The notes beneath the pieces are model-generated. The model ran no database searches and had not been told where the DNA came from. It saw only the letters and a list, made by a program, of their open reading frames with translations. This document shows, one piece after another, positions 52,730 through 61,873 of a stretch of DNA of 64,000 nt. Positions within the stretch are counted from its first letter, which is position 1. Each line of letters opens with the position of its first letter. Origin of the DNA: Candidatus Protochlamydia sp. (GTDB lineage Bacteria > Chlamydiota > Chlamydiia > Chlamydiales > Parachlamydiaceae); NCBI GenBank assembly GCA_013695355.1, contig JACDAQ010000007.1, positions 39,529 to 103,528 on the forward strand, read 5' to 3'. The translations under genes were made by a program, and so were the position numbers.

Positions 52730-53101
52730 ATGAGAAGAATGACACAGCAGCGCAAAACAATTTTAGAGTGCTTAAAACAAGCCAGGCGTCCACTCAGCGC
52801 AACTGAGCTGCTTGCAGCAGCAGCCAGGCAAATTCCTCTGATCAATTTAGCCACCATTTATCGCAATATAAAAATTTTATTGGAAGAAAAAATTTTGGTC
52901 GAAGTGCAGCTCGCCGGACAAGCCCCCCGTTATGAATACAATGGTTTGAAAGAACATCACCATTTTTTATGCCAGGCATGCAATAGGCTGTATGATATTG
53001 AAGAGTCAAGTGCTGCACCGGCTTCTACTCTTCCTAATGGATTTAAGGCCTTTAAATGCGATGTAACACTGCATGGTGTGTGCCATGAATGCAATTATTA
53101 G
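52730..53101 (+). CDS. Fur-family metal-responsive regulator
   Basis: This 123-residue protein has a winged-helix N-terminus (TQQRKTILECLKQARRPLSA, LATIYRNIKILLEEKI), a metal-sensing HHHFLC with CQAC and a second CHEC, the latter a structural Zn site. Fur, Zur and PerR cannot be separated on sequence alone. The context (zinc uptake operon about 3 kb away) favours Zur. The ATG start has no strong Shine-Dalgarno sequence. Confidence 0.88.
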   Translation: MRRMTQQRKTILECLKQARRPLSATELLAAAARQIPLINLATIYRNIKILLEEKILVEVQLAGQAPRYEYNGLKEHHHFLCQACNRLYDIEESSAAPASTLPNGFKAFKCDVTLHGVCHECNY

Positions 53102-53160
53102 TTGAGATTTTATTATTTAATCCATATTGTTTATAAAAAACATAAAATTAGGATAAATAA

Positions 53161-54966
53161 ATGGAAGTAAAAACTCATAATATTTTTAATGATGATATTG
53201 ATTTATTCAAATCTAAGCCATGCAGTGATCTATATCCCCGAAAGGACTATTCCCTAAGACCGGCCTTTTATTTTCATTTTTTAATTGCCTTAGGGCAGCC
53301 ACTAATTACTATTGCCACAAGGGCTCAAACTCTTAAGGAAAAAAATCCAAATTGGCTGCTTCAAGGCGACCCTCAAAATTTTCAGCTGACTCCTTTGCAT
53401 ATTGCAGCGATAAAAGGGCAATTAGCCGTTGCAGAAGTCCTCCTAAAAACATGTGAAAATGCTAATGAAAAAATGAAAATGATCAATACTCCAGATGCAT
53501 TAGGGTGGACTTCTCTTCATTTTGCGGCAGTTACCTCAAATTCTCTTTTTAAGTATTTAGTCAATCTTGGAGGAGACCCTGCCAAGAAAAGTACGAAGGG
53601 AGCAGATTGTAATGATCTACTTCAATTAACAGGTAGAGCCATTGATATTCGTTCTTCCAAAACATTATTTGTACAAGACGAAGAATGTAAATCTTTGGTG
53701 CTACTTTCAGATATGGCAAACTCAGCTAAAGAAAAAATATTTGGCAAAGGGTTTGTCTTTACCGATTCTTCGCCTTACTCTAAGGAACGCTTTCAAGAAA
53801 TCTGGTTAAACAATGAGGAAGAAGGATCCCCGGAACAAAAAAGATTCCTTCCGCAGCTATACGCCAATTTAAGAAAGAATCCTGTACCGCTTCTCATTGG
53901 TCAGTGTGAAGAACTAAAGAGTATGACCCCCCTCAGCTTCGAATGTAAAGCAAAAGAAAAGATTTTATGTGGAAGTTTGATCTCAGAATATTCAGGCATA
54001 AGAGAGAGTTTCCCACCAGTAAAAACACTAGCTGCAAGCTTTTCGGAAAATGAGATTTTCATTAGCGAGTATTATTTAGATGGAATCAATTCTCGTAAAG
54101 CTGGTAATGAGACCCGTTTTTATAATACGGGTTTTCCTAATGCAATTTTAATAGATACAATCGAAAGAGGTGTAAAGAGGTTGTTACTCCAGTCGATTAG
54201 AGACATTCAACCAGGCGAATCAATTCTATGGGATTATGGAATCGCGATGCATCATCTTTCTTTTGGTGTGTCTAAAATTTTAGGCAAAGAAAAAATGATT
54301 TCTTTTTTTCAAGAAAATAAAGAAAATTTTTTGGATTTAACTTTAAAGGCCTGTTTTGATTATTCCGAAGTTCAAAATTTAGAGAATTTCATCAGGAAAG
54401 CTCAGTTTGAAGCACCTGTTTATTTTGCGCTTAATTCTCCCACCGCCCTTCTCTATTTACACTTCAATGAACTTGTTAAGCACAGCGTATGGAAAATGGA
54501 ATTTGATCAGCACCCTACAATTACTAGTTGGAGAGAAAAGCATTCTTATGAATCCGTGTGCGTATCGTGCATGTTTGAAATACTGGATAAATTAGAAAAT
54601 TTTTGCAGTAATAATGAGATCAAGCAAAGGGTTAATCAGTGGGCGCTTCAAAAACTTGAAAAGGAATCGGTTATCAATATATTAAAGGGGCTCGATCTTC
54701 TTATTTTAAAACAGGGGATTAAAAACAGCGAAAAATTAGAAGCTGCTCTAAAAGAAATCGACCTTTTTTTGATCAATTATGACTGGAAGAATGATCTTTC
54801 AAAATCTCCTTTTAATATGGAGCGTAAAGTTAGGATTATGTTGAAATTTTACAAACAATATCCTAAAAAAGAGCTAAAAGAAGCATTAACCAATCAAATT
54901 CAATTAATTGGGAATAAGCAAGATGAATCGTATCAATTAAATGAGTTGATCCTCAAAAAGCTTTAA
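53161..54966 (+). CDS. Ankyrin-repeat and SET-domain protein 1 (effector candidate)
   Basis: This 601-residue protein has two ankyrin repeats near residues 76-145 (LTPLHIAAIKGQLAVAEVLL, WTSLHFAAVTSNSLFKYLVN). About residues 265-361 look like a SET domain, with LISEYSGI, ETRFYNTGFPNA and ESILWDYG in the order expected for the SAM and lysine-channel motifs. The NH-x-C-x-PN core is altered (NTGFPN). SET proteins of chlamydiae and Legionella methylate host or bacterial histones or ribosomal proteins; the ankyrins may recruit a host target. AGGAT precedes the ATG. A C-terminal ~220-residue helical region is unrecognised. It converges with mnmA. Confidence 0.75.
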   Translation: MEVKTHNIFNDDIDLFKSKPCSDLYPRKDYSLRPAFYFHFLIALGQPLITIATRAQTLKEKNPNWLLQGDPQNFQLTPLHIAAIKGQLAVAEVLLKTCENANEKMKMINTPDALGWTSLHFAAVTSNSLFKYLVNLGGDPAKKSTKGADCNDLLQLTGRAIDIRSSKTLFVQDEECKSLVLLSDMANSAKEKIFGKGFVFTDSSPYSKERFQEIWLNNEEEGSPEQKRFLPQLYANLRKNPVPLLIGQCEELKSMTPLSFECKAKEKILCGSLISEYSGIRESFPPVKTLAASFSENEIFISEYYLDGINSRKAGNETRFYNTGFPNAILIDTIERGVKRLLLQSIRDIQPGESILWDYGIAMHHLSFGVSKILGKEKMISFFQENKENFLDLTLKACFDYSEVQNLENFIRKAQFEAPVYFALNSPTALLYLHFNELVKHSVWKMEFDQHPTITSWREKHSYESVCVSCMFEILDKLENFCSNNEIKQRVNQWALQKLEKESVINILKGLDLLILKQGIKNSEKLEAALKEIDLFLINYDWKNDLSKSPFNMERKVRIMLKFYKQYPKKELKEALTNQIQLIGNKQDESYQLNELILKKL

Positions 54967-56063
54967 TTTTGTTTGGCATAGTGAGAAAGGCCGGGCTTTT
55001 CAATAATCCCTCCACCCAGGCAATGGATTCCATTATAAAAAACAATCGATTGCCCTGGAGTGGCCGCCCTTTGAGGGGAAGGAAAAGTGACATAGGCTTT
55101 TCCACTTTCTATTTTTTCAATTGTGCATGGCTGATCAGTCTGTCGGTAGCGTATTTTGGATTGGCACTCAAAAGGGTAGGGAGAGGGCATTTTCCCCACC
55201 CAAGTGAGGTCGGTTGCAACAAGATCATCACAATAAAGCGCCGGATGATCTGCGCCTTGTTCGATGTAAACAATGCCCCGTTCATTATTTTTGCCGACAA
55301 CGAACCAGGCCTCTCCCGGCCCCCCAATTCCCAATCCTTTTCTCTGGCCCAAAGTATAGTAGGCTGTTCCTATGTGCATCCCCACTTTTTTCCCCTGCAA
55401 TGTTTCAAAGGCTCCTGGTTGAATCGCCACATATTGACTTAAAAAGGTGCGGAAGTCCCTTTTACCGATAAAGCAAATGCCTGTACTGTCTTTTTTTTCA
55501 GAGGTTGCTAAATGATGGGACCGCGCAATCTGACGTACTTCGCTTTTCTCCAGTCCACCGATTGGAAAGAGAACGCGGCTAAGAATTTTTTCATTTAAGG
55601 TATAGAGAAAGTAGGTCTGGTCTTTATTAAGATCAACGCCTTTAGCTAAAGAAGGGCGTCCGTTTAAACTTAAGTTTTGCGAATAGTGCCCCGTCGCCAG
55701 GAAATCAGCTCCAAGCTCTAAGGCTTTATCCATGAAGACTTTGAATTTAATTTCCCGATTGCAGAGAATGTCGGGATTGGGCGTCCACCCTTTCTCAAAA
55801 TCGGAAATGAACTGCTTAAAAACGTTGTTCCAATAATCTTCAACAAAATTGATCCCATAAAAGGGGATATCGATCTGTTCGCATACGCGTCTAACATCTT
55901 CAAAATCCTGCTCAGAACGGCAAGCGCCATTTTCATCTTTTTCTTCCCAATTTTTCATGAAAAGTCCAAGAACATTGTAACCTTGTTCTTTCAATAAAAG
56001 GGCAGTCACAGAGGAGTCAACGCCTCCTGACATACCAACCACAACAGTTTGTTTTTGCATCAT
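54963..56063 (-). CDS. mnmA: tRNA-specific 2-thiouridylase MnmA
   Basis: MnmA transfers sulfur to U34 of tRNAs, complementing MnmG, which is also in this window. The 366 residues have the ATP P-loop GMSGGVDSSVTALLL (residues 10-24), the catalytic-site NPDILCNREIKF and GICFIGKRDF (two active cysteines), and the C-terminal barrel with RYRQTDQPC. It overlaps the first ankyrin-SET gene by four bases at the 3' end and is flanked by the second. Confidence 0.97.
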   Translation of the reverse strand: MMQKQTVVVGMSGGVDSSVTALLLKEQGYNVLGLFMKNWEEKDENGACRSEQDFEDVRRVCEQIDIPFYGINFVEDYWNNVFKQFISDFEKGWTPNPDILCNREIKFKVFMDKALELGADFLATGHYSQNLSLNGRPSLAKGVDLNKDQTYFLYTLNEKILSRVLFPIGGLEKSEVRQIARSHHLATSEKKDSTGICFIGKRDFRTFLSQYVAIQPGAFETLQGKKVGMHIGTAYYTLGQRKGLGIGGPGEAWFVVGKNNERGIVYIEQGADHPALYCDDLVATDLTWVGKMPSPYPFECQSKIRYRQTDQPCTIEKIESGKAYVTFPSPQRAATPGQSIVFYNGIHCLGGGIIEKPGLSHYAKQN

Positions 56064-56192
56064 AAATAATTACTTTTAAAGGATTTATAATAATTATATT
56101 GTTTTTATAAATCTTTTCAAGTAAATTTCGACTCTTTATTTTAAATGACTCTTATTTTTTATAAATACTGCTAAATGAAGGGTGGTAAAAAT

Positions 56193-57998
56193 ATGGATGT
56201 TGCCAATCAAGGATTACTTACTTGTAATATCGACTTATTAACTCAAGATCAATGGGAAGAACTGTACCCCCGAAGTTCTTATAATGAAAGAAAAGATTTT
56301 GCTCTTCATTTTCTAATTGCTATGGAACAACCAACTCTCACTAACTATACTCAAACGCTTAAAGAAAAAAATCCCGCTCGCTTGATCCAAGCCGATCCTC
56401 AAAATTACGATCTCACCCCCTTACATCTGGCAGCCATGAAAGGACGGTTGGCTGTTGCAGAAATTCTTTTAAAAACTTGCGCGACAGACTGTGATCGAAA
56501 GAAAATGATCAATACACCTGATGCTTTAGGTTGGACGCCTCTGCATCATGCAGCAGTGACTTCAGCTTCGCTTTTTCAATATTTCATTCTATTAGGCGGA
56601 GATCCGTCAAAAAAAACAACTAAAAGGGGAGACTGCGAAGATCTCCGTGAATTGACAGGAAGATTAGGTAATATTCGTTCTTCAGAAACTTTATTTGTAA
56701 AAAATTCGGAAAATGGGAAATTATCTCTTCTTTCCGACCTGACAGAAACTGCAAAAGAAAAAATTTTCGGCAAAAATTTTATATTTACTGACTCCCCTTT
56801 GTTCTTAAAGAAGCATTTTGTTCAACTCTGGATAAATGATGGTTCAAATCAGTATGAAGGAGATTATGCCCTGATTTCTAAACAATATGAAGCTTTCAGA
56901 TCAAAAAGAGTGCCCCTTTTGATAGATCAATGTGAAGAGTTAAGAGATTTTTCATTGCGTATACTTGACTGCAAGGCCAAAGAAACGATATTCAGCGGAA
57001 GCGTGATTACAGAGTATTCGGGGATTAATCAAGAAGAGGCATTTTGTAAATCTTTTGTTGACGCATTCACTGAAAAAGAAATTTTTTCAAGCGAATATTT
57101 ATTCGAGAATATCAATGGGCGAAATTGGGGCAATGAAGCAAGATTTATCAATGCCGGATTTCCAAATGCTATTTTTATATCGACAAATCTCAGAGGCTGC
57201 AAAAGACATGTTCTATTTGCTCTTCGGGATATTCAACCTGGAGAATCCATTCTATGGGACTATGGGATCAAGATGTTTCACCTTTCTTTTGGAAAATCAA
57301 AACTTTTGGGAAAAAATGAGATGCTCTCCTATTATCAAAACAATAATAATAATTTTTTTGAATTATTTAACAATTCTTTAAAAAATTATAGCAAAAACAA
57401 AACAATAGAAAATTTTATTAAACTTATAAAATCACAATCTTCTCTAACTTATGTCTTAAATTCTCCCGCATCTCTTCTTTATTTACATTTTAGCGAAAGT
57501 GTAAAATATTCAGTTTGGGAAAATGCGTTTAACACAGAGTATCATTGTAAAGGTTGGCGCCAAATTAATTCAGCAGAATTTTATTATTTAAAATGTATCT
57601 TTGAAACTCTTGGTAAATTAGAAAATATTTGTATTAATGATGAAATAAATAAGATAATTAATCAATGGGTGTTAAAACAAATTGAAAAACAATCGGTTAT
57701 TAATATCATGAAAGGGCTCGACTTACTTTGTGAAAGGGGAGAAGGAGTCACTCCTCATGAACTTAAGCTGAAATTGAGTGGATTCTTAATAGAAATCAAC
57801 GAGTTTTTAAAAGGATATGATTGGAAAATGGATTCCAACCACACTTTTAGCCTTGAACGGAGAGCTAAGCTTTTGGAGGCTCACTATAAAACATTTCCTC
57901 GGGACATGATAAAGTCTGAATTAAATAAATATCTCGAAACTTTACCGCAAGACTCAGAAGCTTATGAAATCAACAAGCTAGTTCTTAATATTTTATAA
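56193..57998 (+). CDS. Ankyrin-repeat and SET-domain protein 2 (effector candidate, paralogue)
   Basis: This 601-residue paralogue of the protein at 53161-54966 shares the same order of segments: LTPLHLAAMKGRLAVAEILL and WTPLHHAAVTSASLFQYFIL ankyrins, VITEYSGI, EARFINAGFPNA, and ESILWDYG. Start chosen at the ATG of NMDVAN with GGTGG upstream; the ATG at 56175 lacks one. The two copies have diverged strongly, but their length agrees. The NHxC core is again altered (NAGFPN). It is followed 10 bases later by the NlpC gene, suggesting a common transcript. Confidence 0.75.
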   Translation: MDVANQGLLTCNIDLLTQDQWEELYPRSSYNERKDFALHFLIAMEQPTLTNYTQTLKEKNPARLIQADPQNYDLTPLHLAAMKGRLAVAEILLKTCATDCDRKKMINTPDALGWTPLHHAAVTSASLFQYFILLGGDPSKKTTKRGDCEDLRELTGRLGNIRSSETLFVKNSENGKLSLLSDLTETAKEKIFGKNFIFTDSPLFLKKHFVQLWINDGSNQYEGDYALISKQYEAFRSKRVPLLIDQCEELRDFSLRILDCKAKETIFSGSVITEYSGINQEEAFCKSFVDAFTEKEIFSSEYLFENINGRNWGNEARFINAGFPNAIFISTNLRGCKRHVLFALRDIQPGESILWDYGIKMFHLSFGKSKLLGKNEMLSYYQNNNNNFFELFNNSLKNYSKNKTIENFIKLIKSQSSLTYVLNSPASLLYLHFSESVKYSVWENAFNTEYHCKGWRQINSAEFYYLKCIFETLGKLENICINDEINKIINQWVLKQIEKQSVINIMKGLDLLCERGEGVTPHELKLKLSGFLIEINEFLKGYDWKMDSNHTFSLERRAKLLEAHYKTFPRDMIKSELNKYLETLPQDSEAYEINKLVLNIL

Positions 57999-58008
57999 AA
58001 GGAAAATA

Positions 58009-58815
58009 ATGCAAAAGAAAATCTCTATACCTGTACTGAATGTATTTGCCGAGCCAAATGAAACGAGCGAAGTCGTTTCACAAGTTCTTTATGGATGGAC
58101 TATGCAGGTATTAAAAGAAAATGAAAACTTTTGCTTTATTCAAAGCCCGGATGGTTATCAAGGTTGGGTGAGTGCTTTGCATCTAACGGAAGTGATTGAT
58201 TACCCATCCCTTCCCATTGCCAAAATTAAGCATAATGCTGCCCATATTTATGCCAACCCGCATGTCAACCGCCATAAACCTCTTTTGACGCTGCCTTATG
58301 AGGTTGAATTACCCATCCTTTCAGAACCGCCTGAAGAAGATTTCCGCTGGATTGAAGTGCAGCTTCTATCCGGTCAAAAAGGATGGGTCCAAAGAGGAAA
58401 CGTAACGGTTAATCCAACCCTATTGAGCTTGCATGAGGCTTTAGAGCTAAGCCACCAATTTATCGGCCTTCCCTATACTTGGGGTGGGCGCTCAAGCTTT
58501 GGATATGATTGCTCCGGATTTGTTCAAATGCTTCTTAAGCAGATGGGCATTCAACTGCCAAGAGACGCCCGGCAGCAGATTCAGTGTCCTTCCTGCCAAA
58601 AAATAGATTGGGATAAAAAGGAAGCAGGTGATTTGCTTTTTTTTGGTTCAGCTTTAGCTGCGATCACACATGTGGCCGTTTACCTGGGCGGCGAAAATTT
58701 AATCCATGCGGCTGTGAAACCAATTCCTTTACTGCAAGTTTCAGAAGTAGAAGAACTTACTACTGGATCTCGCTTCGCGTATTATGCAGCTTGCCGAGTC
58801 GTTATTGATTTTTGA
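58009..58815 (+). CDS. NlpC/P60 peptidoglycan hydrolase with SH3-like domains
   Basis: Cleaves peptide bonds of peptidoglycan, presumably between gamma-D-Glu and meso-DAP. The 268 residues have an SH3-like N-terminus (SPDGYQGWVSALHLTE), a second SH3-like segment (SGQKGWVQRGNVTV), and the NlpC/P60 catalytic triad: Cys168 (YDCSGF), His221 (THVAVYLGG) and His233. This order is known for the chlamydial NlpC and YkfC-like enzymes. No signal peptide is visible. It overlaps the end of the next gene on the other strand by 14 bases. Confidence 0.9.
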   Translation: MQKKISIPVLNVFAEPNETSEVVSQVLYGWTMQVLKENENFCFIQSPDGYQGWVSALHLTEVIDYPSLPIAKIKHNAAHIYANPHVNRHKPLLTLPYEVELPILSEPPEEDFRWIEVQLLSGQKGWVQRGNVTVNPTLLSLHEALELSHQFIGLPYTWGGRSSFGYDCSGFVQMLLKQMGIQLPRDARQQIQCPSCQKIDWDKKEAGDLLFFGSALAAITHVAVYLGGENLIHAAVKPIPLLQVSEVEELTTGSRFAYYAACRVVIDF

Positions 58816-60478
58816 CAATTTTTCCCAGTAATTCTCCCAACCGGTGCAGACCAGGAGAAAAATCGAGCTTTTCCAATTCGATTTCAATCACAAAAAAAGT
58901 TCCCCTCGTTTCGAATGCCTGCTTCAACGCATTGACCATTTCATCTTCTGTTTCAGCCCTGATTCCAATTCCTCCTCCCAAAACTTGAGGGATCTTAGAA
59001 TAGTTCCAGTTAAGAATATCATTATAGCTACCCTCCAAGAGGGGTCTTTCTGTCCCATACCCATGATTATTTAATAGAATAATGATGGGATCTAGTTGAT
59101 ATCTTACGGCAGCGGATAGCTCCATCGCGCTCATTTGAAAACCGCCGTCTCCGATGATCCCAATGACACGTTTTTGCGGTTCGGCAATTTGGGCGCCGAT
59201 GACCGCTGGAGTGCCGAATCCAAGGCTTGCAAAATAGGGGCAGGCGACATAAGAATTAGAGGAAAGGATAAGGTCGGCGCTTGCAAATAAGGCATCCCCA
59301 ACATCTGATACAACCAAATGTTCAGGACCAAGATGCGTTTGCAAACATTCAAATAATCTTTTTATAGTGGTTTTAGACTGGGAAAAGGGGGTGAACTTCT
59401 GATGTTTCTTTAATGCGTGCGCAGTATGAAAGGCCTCTTTTTGCGGACGCTGCAGATCGACCTTGCTCAATCCCAGCATATAGTCATTTAAGCTTATATG
59501 GTAGTGATGATGTCCGATGGTCAATGAATTTCGTGTGGCGACGATCCGATGCTCCTGATCTATCTTAGCTGTAAAAATTCCTGTATCCAAGTCATGCATG
59601 ATCACACCTGCAACGAGCATGCAATCGCACTTTTCAACCAATTCGATCACCTCAGGGGAGCTTAATCCTCCCTGATAGACTCCGGCAAATAGGGGATGGT
59701 TTTCATCCACGACAGTTTTACCAAGCAATGTGGAAACAATAGGAATTTGATTTCGTTCTGCAAAATTCATGAGAGATTCGCTTAATTGATAGCGAAGGAT
59801 CTTATGACCAGCCCAAATTAGAGGATGGGTGCATTTTTTAAATATGGCAATGGATTCATCTAATGCTTCTTTTAGGATGCGGGGATCAAGAGAAGAAGTA
59901 GATAAAGGTTGGGATGGCTTCATTTCAGGCAAGGGGGCATCGACTAAGTTTCTGGGAATCTCAAAATAGACTGGTTTCTTATGTTCCAGGCAGCCATTCA
60001 GTACCCTGTCAATGATGCCTGCCGCAGTTTCCGGATCGTCGAGGATGCCCTGATCAATCGTCACGTGTTTAAAAACCTCAAGCTGTGTCTTGTCCCCATT
60101 GGCCGAAAAAGATTTATTGATCAAATGGTGAAGAGTGGGGTGTTTTTTAAATTCTTCTGTGCCGACAGTTCCTGAAATAACCACAAGTGGAGAGCTTTCG
60201 ACAAAAGCTTGGGCCAAAGCATTGGTAATATTAATCCCGACCCCATAAGTGATGCAAGCTGCTCCAATCCCGCGCAATCGGGCATAGGCATCGGCGGCAT
60301 AGCCGGCAGTATTTTCACGCGTCATGTTAATAAATTCTATTTGGGAATGCATTTCGATCAATTTATCAAAGCGAAGCACATAATCTCCGGGAACGCCAAA
60401 AATATGATTAACGCCAAGCACATTAAGTTTATCGAGCAAGTATTGACCAATGGTGGTTTGGGCAGGAGGCTGATGCAT
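58802..60478 (-). CDS. Pyruvate/indolepyruvate decarboxylase family enzyme (ThDP)
   Basis: This 558-residue thiamine diphosphate enzyme has the activating Glu54 (NMTRENTAGYAADAYA), the HH pair at 116-117 (HPTLHHLINKSF) that marks 2-keto acid decarboxylases such as pyruvate decarboxylase and indolepyruvate decarboxylase, and the ThDP-binding GIIGDGGFQMSAME with the distal NNHGYGTE. It converts a 2-keto acid to the aldehyde and CO2. Pyruvate versus indolepyruvate or a branched keto acid cannot be separated here. It looks intact and stands alone. Confidence 0.88.
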   Translation of the reverse strand: MHQPPAQTTIGQYLLDKLNVLGVNHIFGVPGDYVLRFDKLIEMHSQIEFINMTRENTAGYAADAYARLRGIGAACITYGVGINITNALAQAFVESSPLVVISGTVGTEEFKKHPTLHHLINKSFSANGDKTQLEVFKHVTIDQGILDDPETAAGIIDRVLNGCLEHKKPVYFEIPRNLVDAPLPEMKPSQPLSTSSLDPRILKEALDESIAIFKKCTHPLIWAGHKILRYQLSESLMNFAERNQIPIVSTLLGKTVVDENHPLFAGVYQGGLSSPEVIELVEKCDCMLVAGVIMHDLDTGIFTAKIDQEHRIVATRNSLTIGHHHYHISLNDYMLGLSKVDLQRPQKEAFHTAHALKKHQKFTPFSQSKTTIKRLFECLQTHLGPEHLVVSDVGDALFASADLILSSNSYVACPYFASLGFGTPAVIGAQIAEPQKRVIGIIGDGGFQMSAMELSAAVRYQLDPIIILLNNHGYGTERPLLEGSYNDILNWNYSKIPQVLGGGIGIRAETEDEMVNALKQAFETRGTFFVIEIELEKLDFSPGLHRLGELLGKIVKNQ

Positions 60479-60509
60479 AGGGTTGACTCGGCAAGTTAAT
60501 AAAAGTGTT

Positions 60510-60545
60510 TAAGAACCTGATCATAGATATTGAACAGGCTCTAAG
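60510..60545. repeat. Short form of the GAACCTGTTC palindromic element
   Basis: TAAGAACCTGATCATAGATA and TATTGAACAGGCTCTAAG together form a 36-base palindrome-like unit sharing both ends with the 169-bp copy at 61011-61179, lacking the inner part. Confidence 0.8.
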
Positions 60546-60674
60546 TACAACAACTCTAAAAACATGTCAAGCCGTCATTATTAATTTTGACACATAATTG
60601 GTAAGAGAGTAGCTAAATATTCAATGAAAAGTTTTACTTAATTATTTTTTGTTGTGCTTCGCTAAAAAGCGTTT

Positions 60675-61043
60675 ATGTTGTTTAACAAAAAGAACAGGAT
60701 TTGCAAGAAGCGGCAGGATAAGCATGATAACAAAAAATTTCAACTTACTGAAATAGTTTTAGGAAGCTGCTTTGATGTGATGAATGAGCTTGGAAGTGGT
60801 TTTTTAGAATCAGTTTACAAAAATGCTCTCTACATTGCATTAAAAGAAAAAGGCCTCAAGGTAGAGGTAGAGAAGCGATTTGAAGTTTTTTTTAGAAGCC
60901 GAAAAGTGGGTTTATATATTGTTGATCTTATTGTCGAAGAGTCAGTCATTATTGAATTAAAGTGCTGTGAATCGATACTTGGTGATCATCAAGCCCAGGT
61001 AATTAACTATCTAAGAACCTGTTCAAAATCTTCGATCGGATGA
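60675..61043 (+). pseudogene. GxxExxY-family gene truncated by a palindromic element
   Basis: GxxExxY proteins are ~125-residue nuclease-fold-like proteins of unknown role. Here the first ~112 residues match the family (LTEIVLGSCFDVMNELGSGF, LESVYKNAL, VIIELKCCESILGDHQAQVI) up to NYL. The frame then enters the 169-bp element and ends after ten foreign residues. The normal C-terminal strand (family LRVGLLINF-like) is absent downstream. The gene is therefore disrupted by the insertion. Confidence 0.8.
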
Positions 61044-61179
61044 TTTGTGTGCTAAAATCCGCTAGGAAGCCTCAAAAAATTTTCGCAATATTGATTAATA
61101 TTCCGAAAATTTTTTGAGGCTTCCTGGCGAATTTGTAGCAGCAAAGCATCCTGATCATAGATATTGAACAGGTTCTAAG
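61011..61179. repeat. 169-bp palindromic (MITE-like) element, GAACCTGTTC family, complete copy
   Basis: Left end CTAAGAACCTGTTCAAAATC and right end GATATTGAACAGGTTCTAAG are inverted; the arms run ~80 bases each, with AGGAAGCCTCAAAAAATTTT in the left arm and AAAATTTTTTGAGGCTTCCT in the right, around a short centre (CAATATTGATTAATATT). It has no coding capacity and four or more relatives in the window. It is probably a non-autonomous transposable element. Direct target repeats could not be shown with certainty. Confidence 0.85.
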
Positions 61180-61249
61180 AGCAGATTTTGCTGTGTATCG
61201 CCTTGATAGGTGGTATAATTGGCTGTGATAAGCTGGGTTTTTTTCCCCC

Positions 61250-61437
61250 AAATCAAACAGTTTCCATTGGTTGCGCGTACTTTTTGCCGCTGCCGATCGC
61301 AAAATAATTGACCAAGATGGCCGATGCACCAACAATAAAAAGAACTGGCGCTGCCATGCCCAAATGGATCGGATGGTTTACAAGATAAAGACTTGGCGAA
61401 GTATAGATGGCCGGAACCCAGACATAATATAAGATTT
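61250..61437 (-). pseudogene. C-terminal remnant of a membrane-protein gene
   Basis: The minus strand reads LYYVWVPAIYTSPSLYLVNH, then PIHLGMAAPVLFIVGASAIL and a basic tail to a stop, with no start codon. The hydrophobic helices followed by a charged end look like a genuine protein end. I do not recognise the family. Boundaries approximate. Confidence 0.45.
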
Positions 61438-61455
61438 ATTTAAAATATGAAATTT

Positions 61456-61485
61456 GACATATTATTTAAAATATGTCTTTTTTTT
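61456..61485 (+). terminator. Rho-independent terminator-like hairpin
   Basis: GACATATT/AATATGTC stem with ATTTAA loop followed by TTTTTTTT. No intact + strand gene precedes it except the truncated GxxExxY gene. Confidence 0.65.
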
Positions 61486-61873
61486 GCAAAGATTGGATTA
61501 ATCTTAACACATCACAATCTGAATATCTCACAATGATTGCAGCTCATCGAATGAGCTGCATAGAATGCTATTGAGATCAATCTATCACTTACTTAAGCCT
61601 GCGCAAAGCAGCCTTTCCTTCGCTGATCATAAACAATAGAGGCTATCATTTTGGAATGATAAAACTACTGTAACAGCTCATTTTGAATAGCTTGGAAAAG
61701 ATCCTTTCTCCCGTCAAAATAAAAATTTGTCTTAAATTTTTTGCTAATTTGGCTAAAATCCCCCTTAAAAATTCATCAATAAAATTTAAACATTTTTATT
61801 GACATCTATATGCTATTTTCTTAACTTTATTCTCCTAAAATTTAAGTTGCTTTTCACAATTAAAATTTATTAA

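Larger units (their letters stand above)
61180..61873. other. Spacer with gene remnant and terminator
   Basis: The left part holds a minus-strand remnant (61250-61437) and a terminator-like hairpin at 61456-61485. The rest, 61490-61873, shows no gene, RNA or repeat I can support. Confidence 0.5.
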
